From contig NZ_LT608328.1 of NCBI RefSeq assembly GCF_900095795.1, positions 3,093,001-3,157,000 on the forward strand: a stretch of 64,000 nucleotides of DNA, in the 5' to 3' direction. The notes beneath the pieces were generated by a model. It saw nothing but the letters and a program-made list of their open reading frames with translations, had not been told where the DNA came from and ran no database searches. This DNA is from Petrimonas mucosa (GTDB lineage: Bacteria > Bacteroidota > Bacteroidia > Bacteroidales > Dysgonomonadaceae). Positions 46,313 through 55,904 of this stretch are shown here, piece after piece (position 1 is the first letter of the stretch; each line of letters starts with the position of its first letter). The translations under genes were made by a program, and so were the position numbers.

Positions 46313-46327
46313 CTTCTCAAATCCTGT

Positions 46328-46876
46328 ATGCGGATAATCAGTGGAAAATATAAATCGAGGCGGATTCCTGTACCGGCTAACCTGAAAGCAAGGCCTACTA
46401 CCGATTTTGCAAGGGAGAGCCTCTTCAACGTGCTCAACAACCTGATAGAGTGGGAGGAGACAACAGCTTTGGATCTATTCTCCGGTACTGGAAGCGTGGC
46501 CCTTGAACTTGTGTCGCGCGGTTGTCCCTATGTGGTGAACGTTGAGATGAATGCCAACCATTACAACTTCATCTGCAAGGCAAAAGAGTTATTGGGAGCA
46601 AAGGAGCTATTTCCGATAAGAGGAGATGTATTCAAATACCTTCAGTCGGTTCATCAGCAGTTCGATCTGATCTTTGCCGATCCACCATACGATCTTCCTG
46701 AACTGGGAACAGTTCCGTTGCTTGTCCTCGAAAAGAACTTGCTGAAAGAGGGTGGAATCTTCGTGATGGAACACTCCAAGGAGTACAACTTCTCACATCT
46801 TCCCCTCTTCAAGGAGGAGCGAAAGTATGGCAGTGTCCATTTCACTTTTTTCGAGAAGAGGGAGGAGAGGCCCTGA
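46328..46876 (+). CDS. rsmD: 16S rRNA (guanine-966-N2)-methyltransferase RsmD
   Basis: 182 residues. N-terminal MRIISGKYKSRRIPVP and RPTTDFARESLFNVL, SAM loop ALDLFSGTGSVALEL (about 47-61) and the catalytic DPPYD motif (about 118-122). It methylates G966 of 16S rRNA. Its stop is 13 bases from the stop of the convergent malic enzyme gene, with no clear terminator between them. Confidence 0.96.
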   Translation: MRIISGKYKSRRIPVPANLKARPTTDFARESLFNVLNNLIEWEETTALDLFSGTGSVALELVSRGCPYVVNVEMNANHYNFICKAKELLGAKELFPIRGDVFKYLQSVHQQFDLIFADPPYDLPELGTVPLLVLEKNLLKEGGIFVMEHSKEYNFSHLPLFKEERKYGSVHFTFFEKREERP

Positions 46877-46889
46877 ACATATCCACCCC

Positions 46890-49190
46890 CTACTCTACCC
46901 TTTTCAGTCTATTCACGCTGATATTCTCCTCCACGATGGCATCAATGACTGCAATAACAGTCATGTTTACGATGTCTCGTACCGACATGCCCACGTCGAG
47001 GATGTGAACGGGCTTGTTCAGTCCCATCTGGATCGGCCCAATAATATCACCCACACCAGTCTCAAGCAGGAGCTTGTAGGCCGTGTTTGCCGAACTCAGG
47101 TTGGGAAAAACCAGTGTATTCACACTCTTCCCCCTCAGTTTTGTAAAGGGAAATTTCTCGTCCCTGAACTCCTTGTTCAGCGCCACATTCACCTGCATCT
47201 CGCCATCCACCACCATATCCGGATAATCTCGATGGAGTGTCTCCACCACCTTGTGGACGCTGGCTGGGCTTCCCACCTTGTCGTCGCCGAAATTGGAGTA
47301 GGAAAGCATTGCAATAACGGGGTCATGAGCAAACAGTTTTACCGTCGAGTTGGCCAGCCGGGCAATATCGATCAATGCATCGGCCGAAGGGTGCCGGTTG
47401 AAGAGCGTGTCGGCAAGGAAGAGCACCCCTTTCTTTGAATTGACGATATGCATGGCCGCTATATGGTTCAGTCCCTTTCTGATGCCGATAATATCCTTGG
47501 CCAGGTTGATAGTGTCGAGGTACTTTCCGAAGACGCCGGTAATGAGCGCATCGGCATCGCCCGACTCCACCATCATCATCCCGAAGGAGTCGCGGTTGAA
47601 CATCTGCTCGGCTGCCTCATGGAAGGTATAACCCTCACGGCATCGTTTATCGGAAAGCAGTTTGGCATATCGCAGACGCCTTGACTCCTCCCTGTCGTGT
47701 CGAAGATTCACAATCTCCACCCCTTCCAGATTGATCTGGTTCTCGGCTGCAATATTGGCGATCTTCTCTTCATTGCCCAACAGTATCGGATAACAGATAC
47801 CTTCACTGACACAGGTCTCTACAGCCTTGAGCATGTTCAGGTGATTCGACTCCGAGAAGACCACCCGTTTGGGGTTCTGTTTGGCCATTTCGTAGAAGCG
47901 ACGCAGCATCTTGTTGTCCAACCCCATCCTTTCAAGAAGTATCTCATTGTATTCGTCCCAGTCGGTTATGGTCTTCCGGGCAACTCCAGAGGCAATGGCA
48001 GCTTTGGCAACAGCTGGCGCTACCGCTGTCAACAGCCTGTTATCTAAAGGTTTAGGAATGATGTAGTCTCGTCCGAAACTCAACCTTTTCAGATTGTATG
48101 CGGCATTCACCACATCGGGGACCGCTTTTTTGGCCAGATCGGCAATCGCGCGGACAGCTGCAATCTTCATCTCCTCATTGATACAGGTGGCACGAACATC
48201 CAGCGCCCCCCTGAAGATGTAGGGGAAACCCAGCACGTTGTTTATCTGGTTGGGATGATCGGAACGGCCGGTTGCAAAGATTATATCCTTGCGGGAAGAG
48301 ATTGCCAGCTCGTACGATATTTCAGGGTTGGGATTGGCCAATGCAAAAACGATCGGGTTCTCGTTCATCGATTGCACCATTTCAACAGTCAGCACATCGG
48401 CTACTGAAAGCCCGAGAAAAACATCAGCCCCTACAAGTGCCTCCTCCAGGGTGGAGATGTTCCGATCGGTTGCAAACGGCCTTTTCCGTTCGTTCAGGTC
48501 GTTCCGGTATTTCGATATCACTCCCTTGGAGTCGAGCATCACAATATTCTCCAATTTGGCTCCCAGGGCAATGTAAAGTTTTGTACAGGAGTTGGCAGCA
48601 GCACCTGCTCCATTCACCACAATCTTCACCTCTTCGATCTTCTTGCCGGTCAACTCCAACGCATTTAGCAGACCTGCCGCGGAAATGATGGCGGTACCGT
48701 GTTGATCGTCGTGCATGATGGGGATATCCAGTTCCGCCTTGAGTCGCTCCTCAATTTCAAAGCATTCCGGCGCCTTGATATCTTCCAGGTTGATGCCACC
48801 AAAAGTGGGCGAGATGGCCTTGACCACCTGAATGAATTTCTCCGGATCCTTCTCGTTGATCTCAATGTCGAAGACATCGATTCCGGCGAAGATCTTGAAG
48901 AGCAGTCCCTTTCCCTCCATCACCGGTTTCCCGGCAACTGCACCAATATCACCCAGGCCGAGCACAGCCGTACCGTTAGAAATAACTGCCACCAGGTTAC
49001 CTTTGGAGGTATATTCGTAAGCTTTCTGCTCATCCTTCTCGATCTCGAGGCAAGGCTCGGCCACCCCCGGCGAATATGCCAGCGACAAGTCGTGTTGGGA
49101 ACTATAGGGTTTGGAGGGGACTACCTCAATCTTACCGGGACGCCCTTCGGCATGATACCTCAGGGCCTCTTCGCGCAATTTAGTTGACAT
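46890..49190 (-). CDS. maeB: NADP-dependent malic enzyme with C-terminal phosphotransacetylase-like domain
   Basis: 766 residues, the length of MaeB (759 in E. coli). Residues 1-420 are the malic enzyme part ([32 protein letters not shown] with the NAD(P) fold after it at [15 protein letters not shown]). Residues about 430-760 form a PTA_PTB domain ([35 protein letters not shown]), which in the family mostly senses acetyl-CoA rather than catalysing. It converts malate to pyruvate, CO2 and NADPH. Confidence 0.97.
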   Translation of the reverse strand: MSTKLREEALRYHAEGRPGKIEVVPSKPYSSQHDLSLAYSPGVAEPCLEIEKDEQKAYEYTSKGNLVAVISNGTAVLGLGDIGAVAGKPVMEGKGLLFKIFAGIDVFDIEINEKDPEKFIQVVKAISPTFGGINLEDIKAPECFEIEERLKAELDIPIMHDDQHGTAIISAAGLLNALELTGKKIEEVKIVVNGAGAAANSCTKLYIALGAKLENIVMLDSKGVISKYRNDLNERKRPFATDRNISTLEEALVGADVFLGLSVADVLTVEMVQSMNENPIVFALANPNPEISYELAISSRKDIIFATGRSDHPNQINNVLGFPYIFRGALDVRATCINEEMKIAAVRAIADLAKKAVPDVVNAAYNLKRLSFGRDYIIPKPLDNRLLTAVAPAVAKAAIASGVARKTITDWDEYNEILLERMGLDNKMLRRFYEMAKQNPKRVVFSESNHLNMLKAVETCVSEGICYPILLGNEEKIANIAAENQINLEGVEIVNLRHDREESRRLRYAKLLSDKRCREGYTFHEAAEQMFNRDSFGMMMVESGDADALITGVFGKYLDTINLAKDIIGIRKGLNHIAAMHIVNSKKGVLFLADTLFNRHPSADALIDIARLANSTVKLFAHDPVIAMLSYSNFGDDKVGSPASVHKVVETLHRDYPDMVVDGEMQVNVALNKEFRDEKFPFTKLRGKSVNTLVFPNLSSANTAYKLLLETGVGDIIGPIQMGLNKPVHILDVGMSVRDIVNMTVIAVIDAIVEENISVNRLKRVE

Positions 49191-49226
49191 TGTTCAGGAT
49201 TTTCTATATAACCTAAATAAAATGTA

Positions 49227-49234
49227 CAAATTTA
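49227..49234 (-). promoter_or_regulatory. -7 element upstream of the malic enzyme gene
   Basis: On the minus strand TAAATTTG fits TAnnTTTG, about 37 bases before the start codon. No matching -33 element is seen at 19-20 bases. Confidence 0.45.
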
Positions 49235-49282
49235 GGCAATCCAATCGAATAAATGAAAGAATAGGGGAGATTTATATAACGG

Positions 49283-49843
49283 CTATACCTTCAACAACCC
49301 GCGAAACCCTCTGGCGGCATAATAGGATTCAGCGCCGTTATGATAGATAAAAACCCTATCGTAACGCCGGTCACCGAGAATGGCTCCCCCAAGCTGCCGG
49401 ATCGCGGATGGTGTAGCAATCCAGCTGGAGGTTTTGGTATCGAACCTCCCCAGTTGCTGAAGTTCCCGGTACTGCTCCTCATTCAGCAGCGAGATTCCCA
49501 TCTCTTCTGCCATTCCTATGGCACTCTGCCGGGGTTTGTGCTCTTTTCTCGACTGTAACGCCTCTGGATCATAGCATAGACTCCTACGCCCTTTGGGACT
49601 TTCAGGAGCACAATCGCAAAAGATGAATTCTCCGGTATTTTTGTCGCGACCGATGACATCGGGTTCCCCTCCCGTCTCTTCCATTGCCCGCAGCGACCAC
49701 AATTTTTCGGGATGCTCTTCAAGACGCCGCAGCACCTCATCCCATTGCAATCCGGGATGGCGCCCCATATTCCCAGCAAAACGCCTGCTTAAAACGTCGA
49801 GCAGCAGGTCCTTCTGTTCCGGTTCAATGATGTTACTCTCCAT
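49283..49843 (-). CDS. DUF4256 domain-containing protein
   Basis: 186 residues, covering the whole DUF4256 family: LLDVLSRRFAGNMGRHPGLQWDEV, MEETGGEPDVIGRDKNTGEFIFCDCAPESPKGRRSLCYD (in part), SWIATPSAIRQLGGAILGDRRYDRVFIYHNGAESYYAARGFRGLL near the C-terminus. The family is found in many bacteria and occurs as a single soluble domain with no known reaction. Two conserved acidic/Cys clusters (FCDCAPES) might bind metal. First of a row of small minus-strand genes. Confidence 0.88.
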   Translation of the reverse strand: MESNIIEPEQKDLLLDVLSRRFAGNMGRHPGLQWDEVLRRLEEHPEKLWSLRAMEETGGEPDVIGRDKNTGEFIFCDCAPESPKGRRSLCYDPEALQSRKEHKPRQSAIGMAEEMGISLLNEEQYRELQQLGRFDTKTSSWIATPSAIRQLGGAILGDRRYDRVFIYHNGAESYYAARGFRGLLKV

Positions 49844-49862
49844 ATCCTGATAATTTTCCGGT

Positions 49863-50216
49863 TCACTTTCTCAGTATCTTCTCCATGCTCTTCCCCTTAG
49901 CCAGTTCATCAATCAATTTATCGAGATATCTCACCTTCTGAACTATCTCATCCTCAATCTCCTCAACACGGTAACCGCAGATTATCCCTTTTATCTTTGA
50001 GGCATTTGGATGGATCTCCGGCGCCTGCCTGAAGAAGGTTTCAAAATTGATGTCGCTCTCCAAGATGGCCTTTAACTCATCTTTACCGTATCCTGTCAGC
50101 CAGCAGATGATCTCATCCACCTCCTCCCTGCTTCTGCCTTTTCGTTCAGCTTTCCCTACATAATAAGGGTAGACGCCGGCAACAGACATCTTGTATATCT
50201 TTTCGCTATTTTTCAT
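49863..50216 (-). CDS. DUF2200 domain-containing protein
   Basis: 117 residues, family length. Typical blocks are KIYKMSVAGVYPYYVGKAERKGRS (in part, about 6-29), VDEIICWLTGYGKDELKAIL and INFETFFRQAPEIHPNASKIKGIICGYRVEEIEDEIVQKVRYLDKLIDELAKGK (in part). The function of the family is unknown. Its start overlaps the end of the acetyltransferase gene upstream by 11 bases, so the two are translationally coupled. Confidence 0.9.
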   Translation of the reverse strand: MKNSEKIYKMSVAGVYPYYVGKAERKGRSREEVDEIICWLTGYGKDELKAILESDINFETFFRQAPEIHPNASKIKGIICGYRVEEIEDEIVQKVRYLDKLIDELAKGKSMEKILRK

Positions 50217-50742
50217 GTTTCAGTTTGCTGTATACCTCCAGGTCTGTAAAAAAACCGTTGGAAAGGAGTTCACCTTCTCGCTCAATCCCTTCAAATATGA
50301 ATCCCAGCCTCTTCGGGATATTGCTGCTTGCGCTGTTTCCAACTGCACATTTTATCTGAATCCGGTTTATGCCCAACTCATTAAAAGCAAAATCACAGAG
50401 CCGCTCTACCGACCTTGTCACAATCCCCTGTTTCTGATATTGCTCGCAGAGCCAGTAACCGATCTCCGTTTTTCTGTTTTGCCTGTCGGTATCCTTAAAG
50501 CCTATCAGGCCTACAAACCGACCACACTTCCTGATAGTAAAGAGATATTCAAACCGATCGGCCGGGGCATTCACCACCGAATCCACAAACCCTTGCGAGT
50601 CTGAGATATCCAGGGTATAAGCCACAAAGGGCAACCATCTTCCCAGATATTCCCGTTGCTGGTCGATCGTTTCGAAAATCGCCTCAGCGTCGGAACGTTC
50701 CAATTGTCTCAATGTTATTTCCGAATCAATTTCCAGTATCAT
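50206..50742 (-). CDS. GNAT-family N-acetyltransferase (RimL-like)
   Basis: 178 residues of the Acetyltransf_3 group: LRQLERSDAEAIFETID at the N-terminus, FVGLIGFKDTDRQNRKTEIGYWL in the middle (in part), the acetyl-CoA loop QYQKQGIVTRSVERLCDFAF (about 120-139) and LGFIFEGIEREGELLSNGFFTD at the end. It resembles the acetyltransferases that act on ribosomal protein N-termini (RimL/RimJ) or on small amines. The real substrate cannot be told from sequence. Confidence 0.9.
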   Translation of the reverse strand: MILEIDSEITLRQLERSDAEAIFETIDQQREYLGRWLPFVAYTLDISDSQGFVDSVVNAPADRFEYLFTIRKCGRFVGLIGFKDTDRQNRKTEIGYWLCEQYQKQGIVTRSVERLCDFAFNELGINRIQIKCAVGNSASSNIPKRLGFIFEGIEREGELLSNGFFTDLEVYSKLKHEK

Positions 50743-50817
50743 ATATTTGTCTTATAGTCACTCTCCTTCCATGTTTAGCGAAATCATCTTCCCCTGTCGG
50801 GTTCCTGCGGGCCCATC

Positions 50818-51246
50818 TTATTGCTTGCCGTAGGTCTCCTCCAGGAATGATACTGTTGAACGGATAATCTTCCGCAACAGATCAGGATCGATATCCGACA
50901 ACCTTTTCACATAGATGCACCCCTTACCCATTTTGAACTTACCCAGTCTGGCAAGCAACTGCTCCTGTTCCGGAGTACCTGCATAGACATAAAGGGAGAT
51001 GGCGGCCTTTCGTGGCGAGAAGCCTACAAGCATCCAGTCACCCTCCTGACGGCTACGCTCCGACTTGTAATGGTACTTCCCGAAACCGATTATCGAGTCG
51101 CCCCACATCTTCGGCTCATAACCCGTTGCCTCGCGCATCAGCTCCAGCAAGGCGAAACTGTCGTCCAGCTTCTGTTCGGTGTCGGCATGGTTACGGATAA
51201 AATGCGCCACATCGCCGTCATGTTCTCTAGTCTTCAGTTCTGCCAT
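50818..51246 (-). CDS. DUF1801 domain-containing protein
   Basis: 142 residues from ATG 51246. The open frame extends 26 codons upstream, but these are basic and non-homologous and would overlap the start side of the YciI gene. DUF1801 (YdhG-like) blocks: FALLELMREATGYEPKMWGDSIIGFGKYHY (in part, about 30-60), FSPRKAAISLYVY, LGKFKMGKGCIYVKRLSDID. Small alpha/beta proteins of this family are of unknown function; one member (YdhG/CyaY-like fold) has been proposed to bind iron. Confidence 0.85.
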   Translation of the reverse strand: MAELKTREHDGDVAHFIRNHADTEQKLDDSFALLELMREATGYEPKMWGDSIIGFGKYHYKSERSRQEGDWMLVGFSPRKAAISLYVYAGTPEQEQLLARLGKFKMGKGCIYVKRLSDIDPDLLRKIIRSTVSFLEETYGKQ

Positions 51247-51259
51247 ATATTTTAGATAA

Positions 51260-51733
51260 TCAGGGTTGCTTTTTCCATATTTTGTCCGCCTGCTCCAGGT
51301 ATAGCGGCAGGGCAGCCGAGCCATACCATTGATAGAGATCGGCGGCCAACAGTTTCTCCCTTACTGCCGGATCACTCTCCAACAATTTTTCTGCCTCCTC
51401 CGTTGTATCCACACTGAGAATGAAGATCCCGCGGTAGTGCTGCTCATTCTTCGCCAACGGACCGGCCACCACCAGTTTACCTTCTTTCACCAGACGATTG
51501 ATATTCTCCATGTGCCCCCTGAAACACTCCGACACCAAAGCGGCGTCGGCAGTAGTGTTGGGTCCTGTCTTCAGAATTACCAGCACAAAACTCTTCATCC
51601 CATAATCATCAGCTCCCAGCTTTTTTGCCAGGGCTGCATCGTACGCAGGGTTAACGGTTGTTGTCTCTGCCTTTGCCTTCTTCCCCCTCTCCTGTAAAAC
51701 GGAGTGGAAAGAGGCGAAAGCAGGATATGTCAA
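51260..51733 (-). CDS. YciI-like protein; signal peptide split off by a frameshift
   Basis: 157 residues as an open frame from TTG 51733. The YciI-like (ferredoxin-like alpha/beta) domain is at about 45-150 (FVLVILKTGPNT, HMENINRLVKEGKLVVAGPL, FILSVDTTEEAEKLLESDP). The TTG start falls in the middle of a signal peptide: the frame upstream from ATG 51773 gives MKSILSFF, and removing one base from the A6 run (51750-51755, plus strand) joins it to LALTYPAFA. The intact gene would be 51260-51773 and exported. Either the gene is broken, switches phase, or the run was misread. YciI relatives include muconolactone isomerase-like enzymes and their function here is open. Confidence 0.7.
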   Translation of the reverse strand: MTYPAFASFHSVLQERGKKAKAETTTVNPAYDAALAKKLGADDYGMKSFVLVILKTGPNTTADAALVSECFRGHMENINRLVKEGKLVVAGPLAKNEQHYRGIFILSVDTTEEAEKLLESDPAVREKLLAADLYQWYGSAALPLYLEQADKIWKKQP

Positions 51734-52046
51734 CGCAAGAAAGAGGATGAAAAAACGACAAGATTGACTTCATACGATTTCAGTTTTTATCTTGGACGGA
51801 TCAAAAACTTGCATTGATCATGCTCTTGCGTAAGCGCAGGAACATCGACACCCTGCAAATCAGAATCAACAGTTTAACACACAAAAAAAGAATTTGTTTT
51901 GGAAGAGCAGTAGCGAAACTGTCAAAAAAGGATTCTACCCCGTTAAAAAGCTGAAAAGAGAGTAAGTTGCAAAACAATATCGCGCGTAAAGCTGTTACCT
52001 ATGGATACAATCTACTAAATTAATCAAAAACAGCGGAAAAAATTTT
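51734..52046. other. Intergenic region left of the VOC gene
   Basis: 313 bases. The first 40 hold the frameshifted start of the YciI-like gene (ATG at 51773, minus strand). I see no gene, clear terminator or exact promoter in the rest, which is AT-rich near 51890-51960. Confidence 0.5.
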
Positions 52047-52550
52047 ATGGAGAAATATACAATTCCTGCACAAGCACGCATCGGACATATCCATCTGAAG
52101 GTGTCTGACCTTAACCGTGCACTCTCCTTTTATCGCGACCTGCTAGGGTTCGAGGTAACCATGATGTACGGCAAACAGGCTGCCTTTCTCTCCGCAGGCG
52201 GTTATCATCATCATATCGGATTGAATACCTGGCATAGCCAGGGGATGCCGGAGGCGCCACTTGAGGGGGTGGGACTTTACCACACTGCCATCGCCTACCC
52301 TACCCGACGCGATTTGGCACTGATATTGAAACGTTTACTCGAAGTAAACTATCCACTCACCGGAGCAAGTGACCACGGAGTATCTGAAGCCATCTACATG
52401 GATGATCCCGATGGCAACGGTGTGGAGCTCTATTGGGACAAGCCCAGGGAGCAGTGGCCGGTGGAGGCGGACGGATCGCTCACCATGTACACCAGGGCCC
52501 TTAACGTAAGGGATCTGTTGCATGAAGCCGAAAAGGAACCGGCACACTGA
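52047..52550 (+). CDS. VOC-family protein (glyoxalase/extradiol dioxygenase-like)
   Basis: 167 residues with two beta-alpha-beta-beta-beta units. Metal-site candidates are His in IGHIHLKVSDLNRALSFYRDLLG (about 9-30, in part), His in YHTAIAYPTR (about 78) and Glu in DPDGNGVELYWDKPREQW (about 118-135). The pattern is close to the catechol-2,3-dioxygenase-like proteins (CatE type) of Firmicutes and Bacteroidetes. The reaction is not determined. Single gene followed by a hairpin terminator. Confidence 0.9.
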   Translation: MEKYTIPAQARIGHIHLKVSDLNRALSFYRDLLGFEVTMMYGKQAAFLSAGGYHHHIGLNTWHSQGMPEAPLEGVGLYHTAIAYPTRRDLALILKRLLEVNYPLTGASDHGVSEAIYMDDPDGNGVELYWDKPREQWPVEADGSLTMYTRALNVRDLLHEAEKEPAH

Positions 52551-52572
52551 GGCACGGAATAGAAATTAAGGC

Positions 52573-52628
52573 AGAAGAGCCACCGGCCACTGCTCCCTGG
52601 AAGGGAGAAGCCGATGGCTCTTCTTTAT
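52573..52628 (+). terminator. Terminator after the VOC gene (possibly bidirectional)
   Basis: Outer stem AGAAGAGCCA / TGGCTCTTCT (52573-52582 and 52615-52624) with an inner CCC/GGG stem, then TTTAT. The minus-strand permease gene ends 15 bases beyond it, so it may also serve that operon. Confidence 0.75.
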
Positions 52629-52642
52629 CGATTACGGCCGTA

Positions 52643-53707
52643 TCACCTCGAGCGGATCTCCCGCCGCATAAAGGCAAGATATGAGAGGATAAAACAGAGG
52701 AAGGTCAGCGCGATCAGTCCGGTAAGTTGCGGCCAAACCAGCAACAGGCTCTGTCCAAGTGGCAGGGGACCCGGGATGGCACCCTCCATCTGCTCCATGG
52801 TAAGTGGGCCCAGACTTCGCACGGAAGGAACCAGCAATGTAGAGGTAGCCTGGCTGTAAAGCTCATTGGGCATTGCCTGCATCAGCAGAAACCTGAACCG
52901 CTCAAACAGGTAGATCGTTCTACCCGACGCATAAGGCGACGGCGTTGCAGCCTTGATCAGCAGGTTGGCAATCAACGGGTAGAACACCGTAAAGAAGAGC
53001 CATACAGCAATACCGGCCAAAGCGGAGGTAGCAGGCTGCCGGAAACGGACAGAAAAAAAGACCGACAGATTGAGCCACAGCGCCACATACACAATGCTCA
53101 GCAGCGTGAATGAGAGGATACGCATAAACTCGGACGGAGTGGGTGGAACACCAAGTGCTACCAGACCAGCACCTATCACTGCAAAACTCAGTACGAAAAA
53201 GAGCAGCGAGATCACCAGCAAGGCTGCAACAAACTTGGTATTGATCACATAATCACGCGGGATGGGCTGTGCCAGCAAGCGACTTAACGTACCCCTGTTT
53301 TGTTCCGAGTTGACTGCATCGAATCCGAGACTGATACCTAAAAGCGGGCCCAAAAATCCGATGAAGACAAAAAAGGGCGGCAGACTACCGTCGGAAAGGG
53401 TAAAAAGATGCAGGAAAAAGAAGAGATCATCGTTGTTTCCCGTGCTTCCAGCATTGCCGATTGCAGTCAGGGAGGTATAAAGCGAACCTATACAGGTAAG
53501 CAGGATAAGTCCCATCAGGATAACCACCCGCCAGCTACGGATATGATCACTTACTTCCTTCAGCACCATTGACCGGAACACTCCGGGGGTTGCCCCCGAT
53601 TTCCGGTAAGCGCTGCACAGATTACGCAATTCCGGTACAATCCGGCGCAATTGCTCCTCCCAATACCCACGTGTAAGAAATCTATGCTGAATCGCTGTTA
53701 TCTTCAT
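52643..53707 (-). CDS. ABC-2 type transporter permease
   Basis: 354 residues from ATG 53707, which follows a strong Shine-Dalgarno-like GGAGGAGAAAGG; the longer open frame to 53803 lies inside the ATPase gene. Six membrane helices: one near residue 65 ([20 protein letters not shown]), then a large loop with the ABC-2 signature region ([32 protein letters not shown] in part), and four more toward the C-terminus. It is the membrane partner of the ATP-binding protein encoded upstream, overlapping its gene by 26 bases. Confidence 0.92.
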   Translation of the reverse strand: MKITAIQHRFLTRGYWEEQLRRIVPELRNLCSAYRKSGATPGVFRSMVLKEVSDHIRSWRVVILMGLILLTCIGSLYTSLTAIGNAGSTGNNDDLFFFLHLFTLSDGSLPPFFVFIGFLGPLLGISLGFDAVNSEQNRGTLSRLLAQPIPRDYVINTKFVAALLVISLLFFVLSFAVIGAGLVALGVPPTPSEFMRILSFTLLSIVYVALWLNLSVFFSVRFRQPATSALAGIAVWLFFTVFYPLIANLLIKAATPSPYASGRTIYLFERFRFLLMQAMPNELYSQATSTLLVPSVRSLGPLTMEQMEGAIPGPLPLGQSLLLVWPQLTGLIALTFLCFILSYLAFMRREIRSR

Positions 53708-54473
53708 TCCTTTCTCCTCCTTCAAAATAACGGTAATAAATATCTTCCAGACCATATTCACGGCCGTTCTGCTCTTCACTCTCCGCAAAGAGTTGACGGG
53801 CAAGTGAAGTGATGTCGCCTTGCGCCAGCAGGCGTCCTTTCACGAAGATTCCTACCCGGTCGCACACCTGTTGTACCTGGTGCAGGTGATGCGACGAGAA
53901 GAGTACCGTAATACCCTCTTCCCGGCTCAACGATACGATCAGCCCCAGGAAATCCCTAATACCTGACGGGTCGATACCCAATGTGGGCTCATCGAGGATG
54001 ATCACCTCAGGGTTCTTTATCAATACATCTGCCAGCCCAAGGCGCTGCCGCATTCCCCGGGAGTACTTGCCTACCTTCTTGTTTATCTCTCCATCAAGAC
54101 CTACACGCTCTAAAAGCCGGAATGCCCTCTCCTCAGCATCCTTATCGGGAATGGCATTCAGTCGAGCCGTATAGATCAGGTTTTCGGGACCGGTCAGATC
54201 GTCGTAAAACCCCACATCCTCGGGCAGGTATCCTACCCTTCTCTTCACCTCGATAGGCTGGGATACAGGGTTCAGACCACATACCTGTACCGTTCCGGAG
54301 GTGGGTTCGGTCAGCCCCATCAGCATCAGGATAGTGGTCGACTTGCCCGCGCCATTGGGGCCAAGCAGACCAAAGACCTCCCCTTTGCCAATGGAAAGAG
54401 TAAGATTATCCACCGCCGTAAAATCGCCATACTTCTTGGTGAGATTACAGATTTCAATGGTTGGTGATTGCAT
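53682..54473 (-). CDS. ABC transporter ATP-binding protein
   Basis: 263 residues. Walker [17 protein letters not shown] (about 35-50), Q-loop [12 protein letters not shown], signature [15 protein letters not shown] (about 137-151), Walker [14 protein letters not shown] (about 157-169) and H-loop FSSHHL. It belongs to the CcmA/NatA-like group that powers ABC-2 permeases in export. It starts 3 bases after the NEW3 protein gene ends, so the three genes form one operon. The exported compound is unknown. Confidence 0.95.
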   Translation of the reverse strand: MQSPTIEICNLTKKYGDFTAVDNLTLSIGKGEVFGLLGPNGAGKSTTILMLMGLTEPTSGTVQVCGLNPVSQPIEVKRRVGYLPEDVGFYDDLTGPENLIYTARLNAIPDKDAEERAFRLLERVGLDGEINKKVGKYSRGMRQRLGLADVLIKNPEVIILDEPTLGIDPSGIRDFLGLIVSLSREEGITVLFSSHHLHQVQQVCDRVGIFVKGRLLAQGDITSLARQLFAESEEQNGREYGLEDIYYRYFEGGERNEDNSDSA

Positions 54474-54476
54474 AGA

Positions 54477-55625
54477 CTACCTCCTCCCATATTTGCGGAA
54501 CAGCCAATATACTGTACCAATCGCACCAAAGATAATCAGAATACCCAGCCAACCCCAGAGCAGGGGGGTCCTGACCGACATCCGGAACGAAGCGTCGGAC
54601 TTAACTTCAGGTGTCTGTGCGGTAAGGTTGACTACATAATCACCCGGGATGGCCTTTCCGTAAGCTTTTATCTCTGCTTTCACCTGGGCTGTCTCACCTG
54701 CCGCAATGAAAGGAATGGTATCGGGAGAAAAAGTTGCCTCCCAACCGCGTGGATTGTTTGCACTCATACGCACGCTGCTCAGGTCGGTAGAACCGCTGTT
54801 TCTCACCACCAGATCGATCTTTTTCCTTCTGCCGGCGGTTATCTTCTCGCTGAGTCTACCCTCCGGCGTGGTCAGTTCAATGCCATAGGTCCCTGATATA
54901 TCAGCCTCAAGTTCCAACTGGGCAGAAGAGGATCCGGTAGTAGCCATCACCGGGATGGTATATTTTCCTGCTTTCACGTTATAGGGAGGCTTGATCTCGA
55001 TTGTGATATCCTTGCTCTGACCCGGTTCAATTTCAACCGATGTAGCCTGCTGGTAATTGGGCTTAAACACCACCGTCCATCCGCGCGGGGCGTGCGAAGA
55101 GAGTGCATAAAGCTGTTTCTCGCCGGTCTGGTTCTCCAGTTTTGTCCTGAAGTTAAAATCTGAGGTTGCGTGACCTTGCATGTTGCTCTGGTCGGCAGTG
55201 AATTCGGTCTTTACTGTTCCTTTTTCGGAAACCTCTATGGTGATGGGCAAAACAGTGTAATTTTTGGCCAATACCCGGAACGTGTAGCTCCCTTTATCTA
55301 TATCGTAGGGCAATTCAACTTTCAGGTTAACAGTTTTCTTCTCTTTGGGCAGTACCGAAATGCGGCGCGCGCTCCAACCTCCGGAGCGGAGCGAGTATGT
55401 CCAGGTGTCGGGAATTCCCTCAACGGCAATTTCAGCCGTGGCAACCGATCCGCCGTCATTGATCAGGTCGATGGTGTAGTCAATCTTCTCTCCCGGAGGA
55501 ACCACAATTTCGGGATAAGGTGTGTAGAGGCGAAGGCTCTGTGCAGTAGTTGTTGAAAAGCCTGCTAGCGTAAGCAGAAGGAATGGCAGAAAAATTCGGG
55601 TTAAACTCTGCTTGCAACTCAACAT
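54477..55625 (-). CDS. NEW3-domain membrane-anchored exported protein
   Basis: 382 residues from ATG 55625, which follows AAAGGAGA at a good distance; the open frame runs 47 codons further. A signal peptide (SLTRIFLPFLLLTLAGFS) is followed by three repeats of an Ig-like/NEW3 fold (VEGIPDTWTYSLRSGGWSA about 60-80; SSHAPRGWTVVFKPNYQQA about 180; MSANNPRGWEATFSPDTIP about 295). A C-terminal membrane helix (LLWGWLGILIIFGAIGTVYW) is followed by RKYGRR. It is a periplasmic protein anchored at the C-terminus. Genes of this type are often paired with an ABC-2 exporter, as here. Confidence 0.87.
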   Translation of the reverse strand: MLSCKQSLTRIFLPFLLLTLAGFSTTTAQSLRLYTPYPEIVVPPGEKIDYTIDLINDGGSVATAEIAVEGIPDTWTYSLRSGGWSARRISVLPKEKKTVNLKVELPYDIDKGSYTFRVLAKNYTVLPITIEVSEKGTVKTEFTADQSNMQGHATSDFNFRTKLENQTGEKQLYALSSHAPRGWTVVFKPNYQQATSVEIEPGQSKDITIEIKPPYNVKAGKYTIPVMATTGSSSAQLELEADISGTYGIELTTPEGRLSEKITAGRRKKIDLVVRNSGSTDLSSVRMSANNPRGWEATFSPDTIPFIAAGETAQVKAEIKAYGKAIPGDYVVNLTAQTPEVKSDASFRMSVRTPLLWGWLGILIIFGAIGTVYWLFRKYGRR

Positions 55626-55847
55626 AAATAATTCTCCTTTCATAGCTTCACAAAAATCGAATAATAAACTTTTAAAATGGTTATGTATAATAAAAAATGC
55701 CGGTCGGCCCCAACGAAACGAGATCCGGGTAAAGTCTGTTTTTTTCATTCCGGTGGAGGCCGGCACAGTATGGGGGATAAGGTTTTCCCAAACACAAAAT
55801 TAAGGAAAATGATCTCTCCTAATCAAACATTTGACAAAATTTAACAG

Positions 55848-55878
55848 CTGTAGCTCTTGCTGGCAGCAAGAGCTACAG
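55848..55878 (-). terminator. Hairpin after the subtilase/inhibitor gene pair
   Basis: Perfect 14-bp stem CTGTAGCTCTTGCT / AGCAAGAGCTACAG with a 3-base loop. On the minus strand it is followed by CTGTTAAATTTTG, a weak T-tract. It lies 26 bases past the stop of the small I9-like gene. Confidence 0.65.
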
Positions 55879-55904
55879 CCGGTCGACGGATTCAGATCCG
55901 TTAC

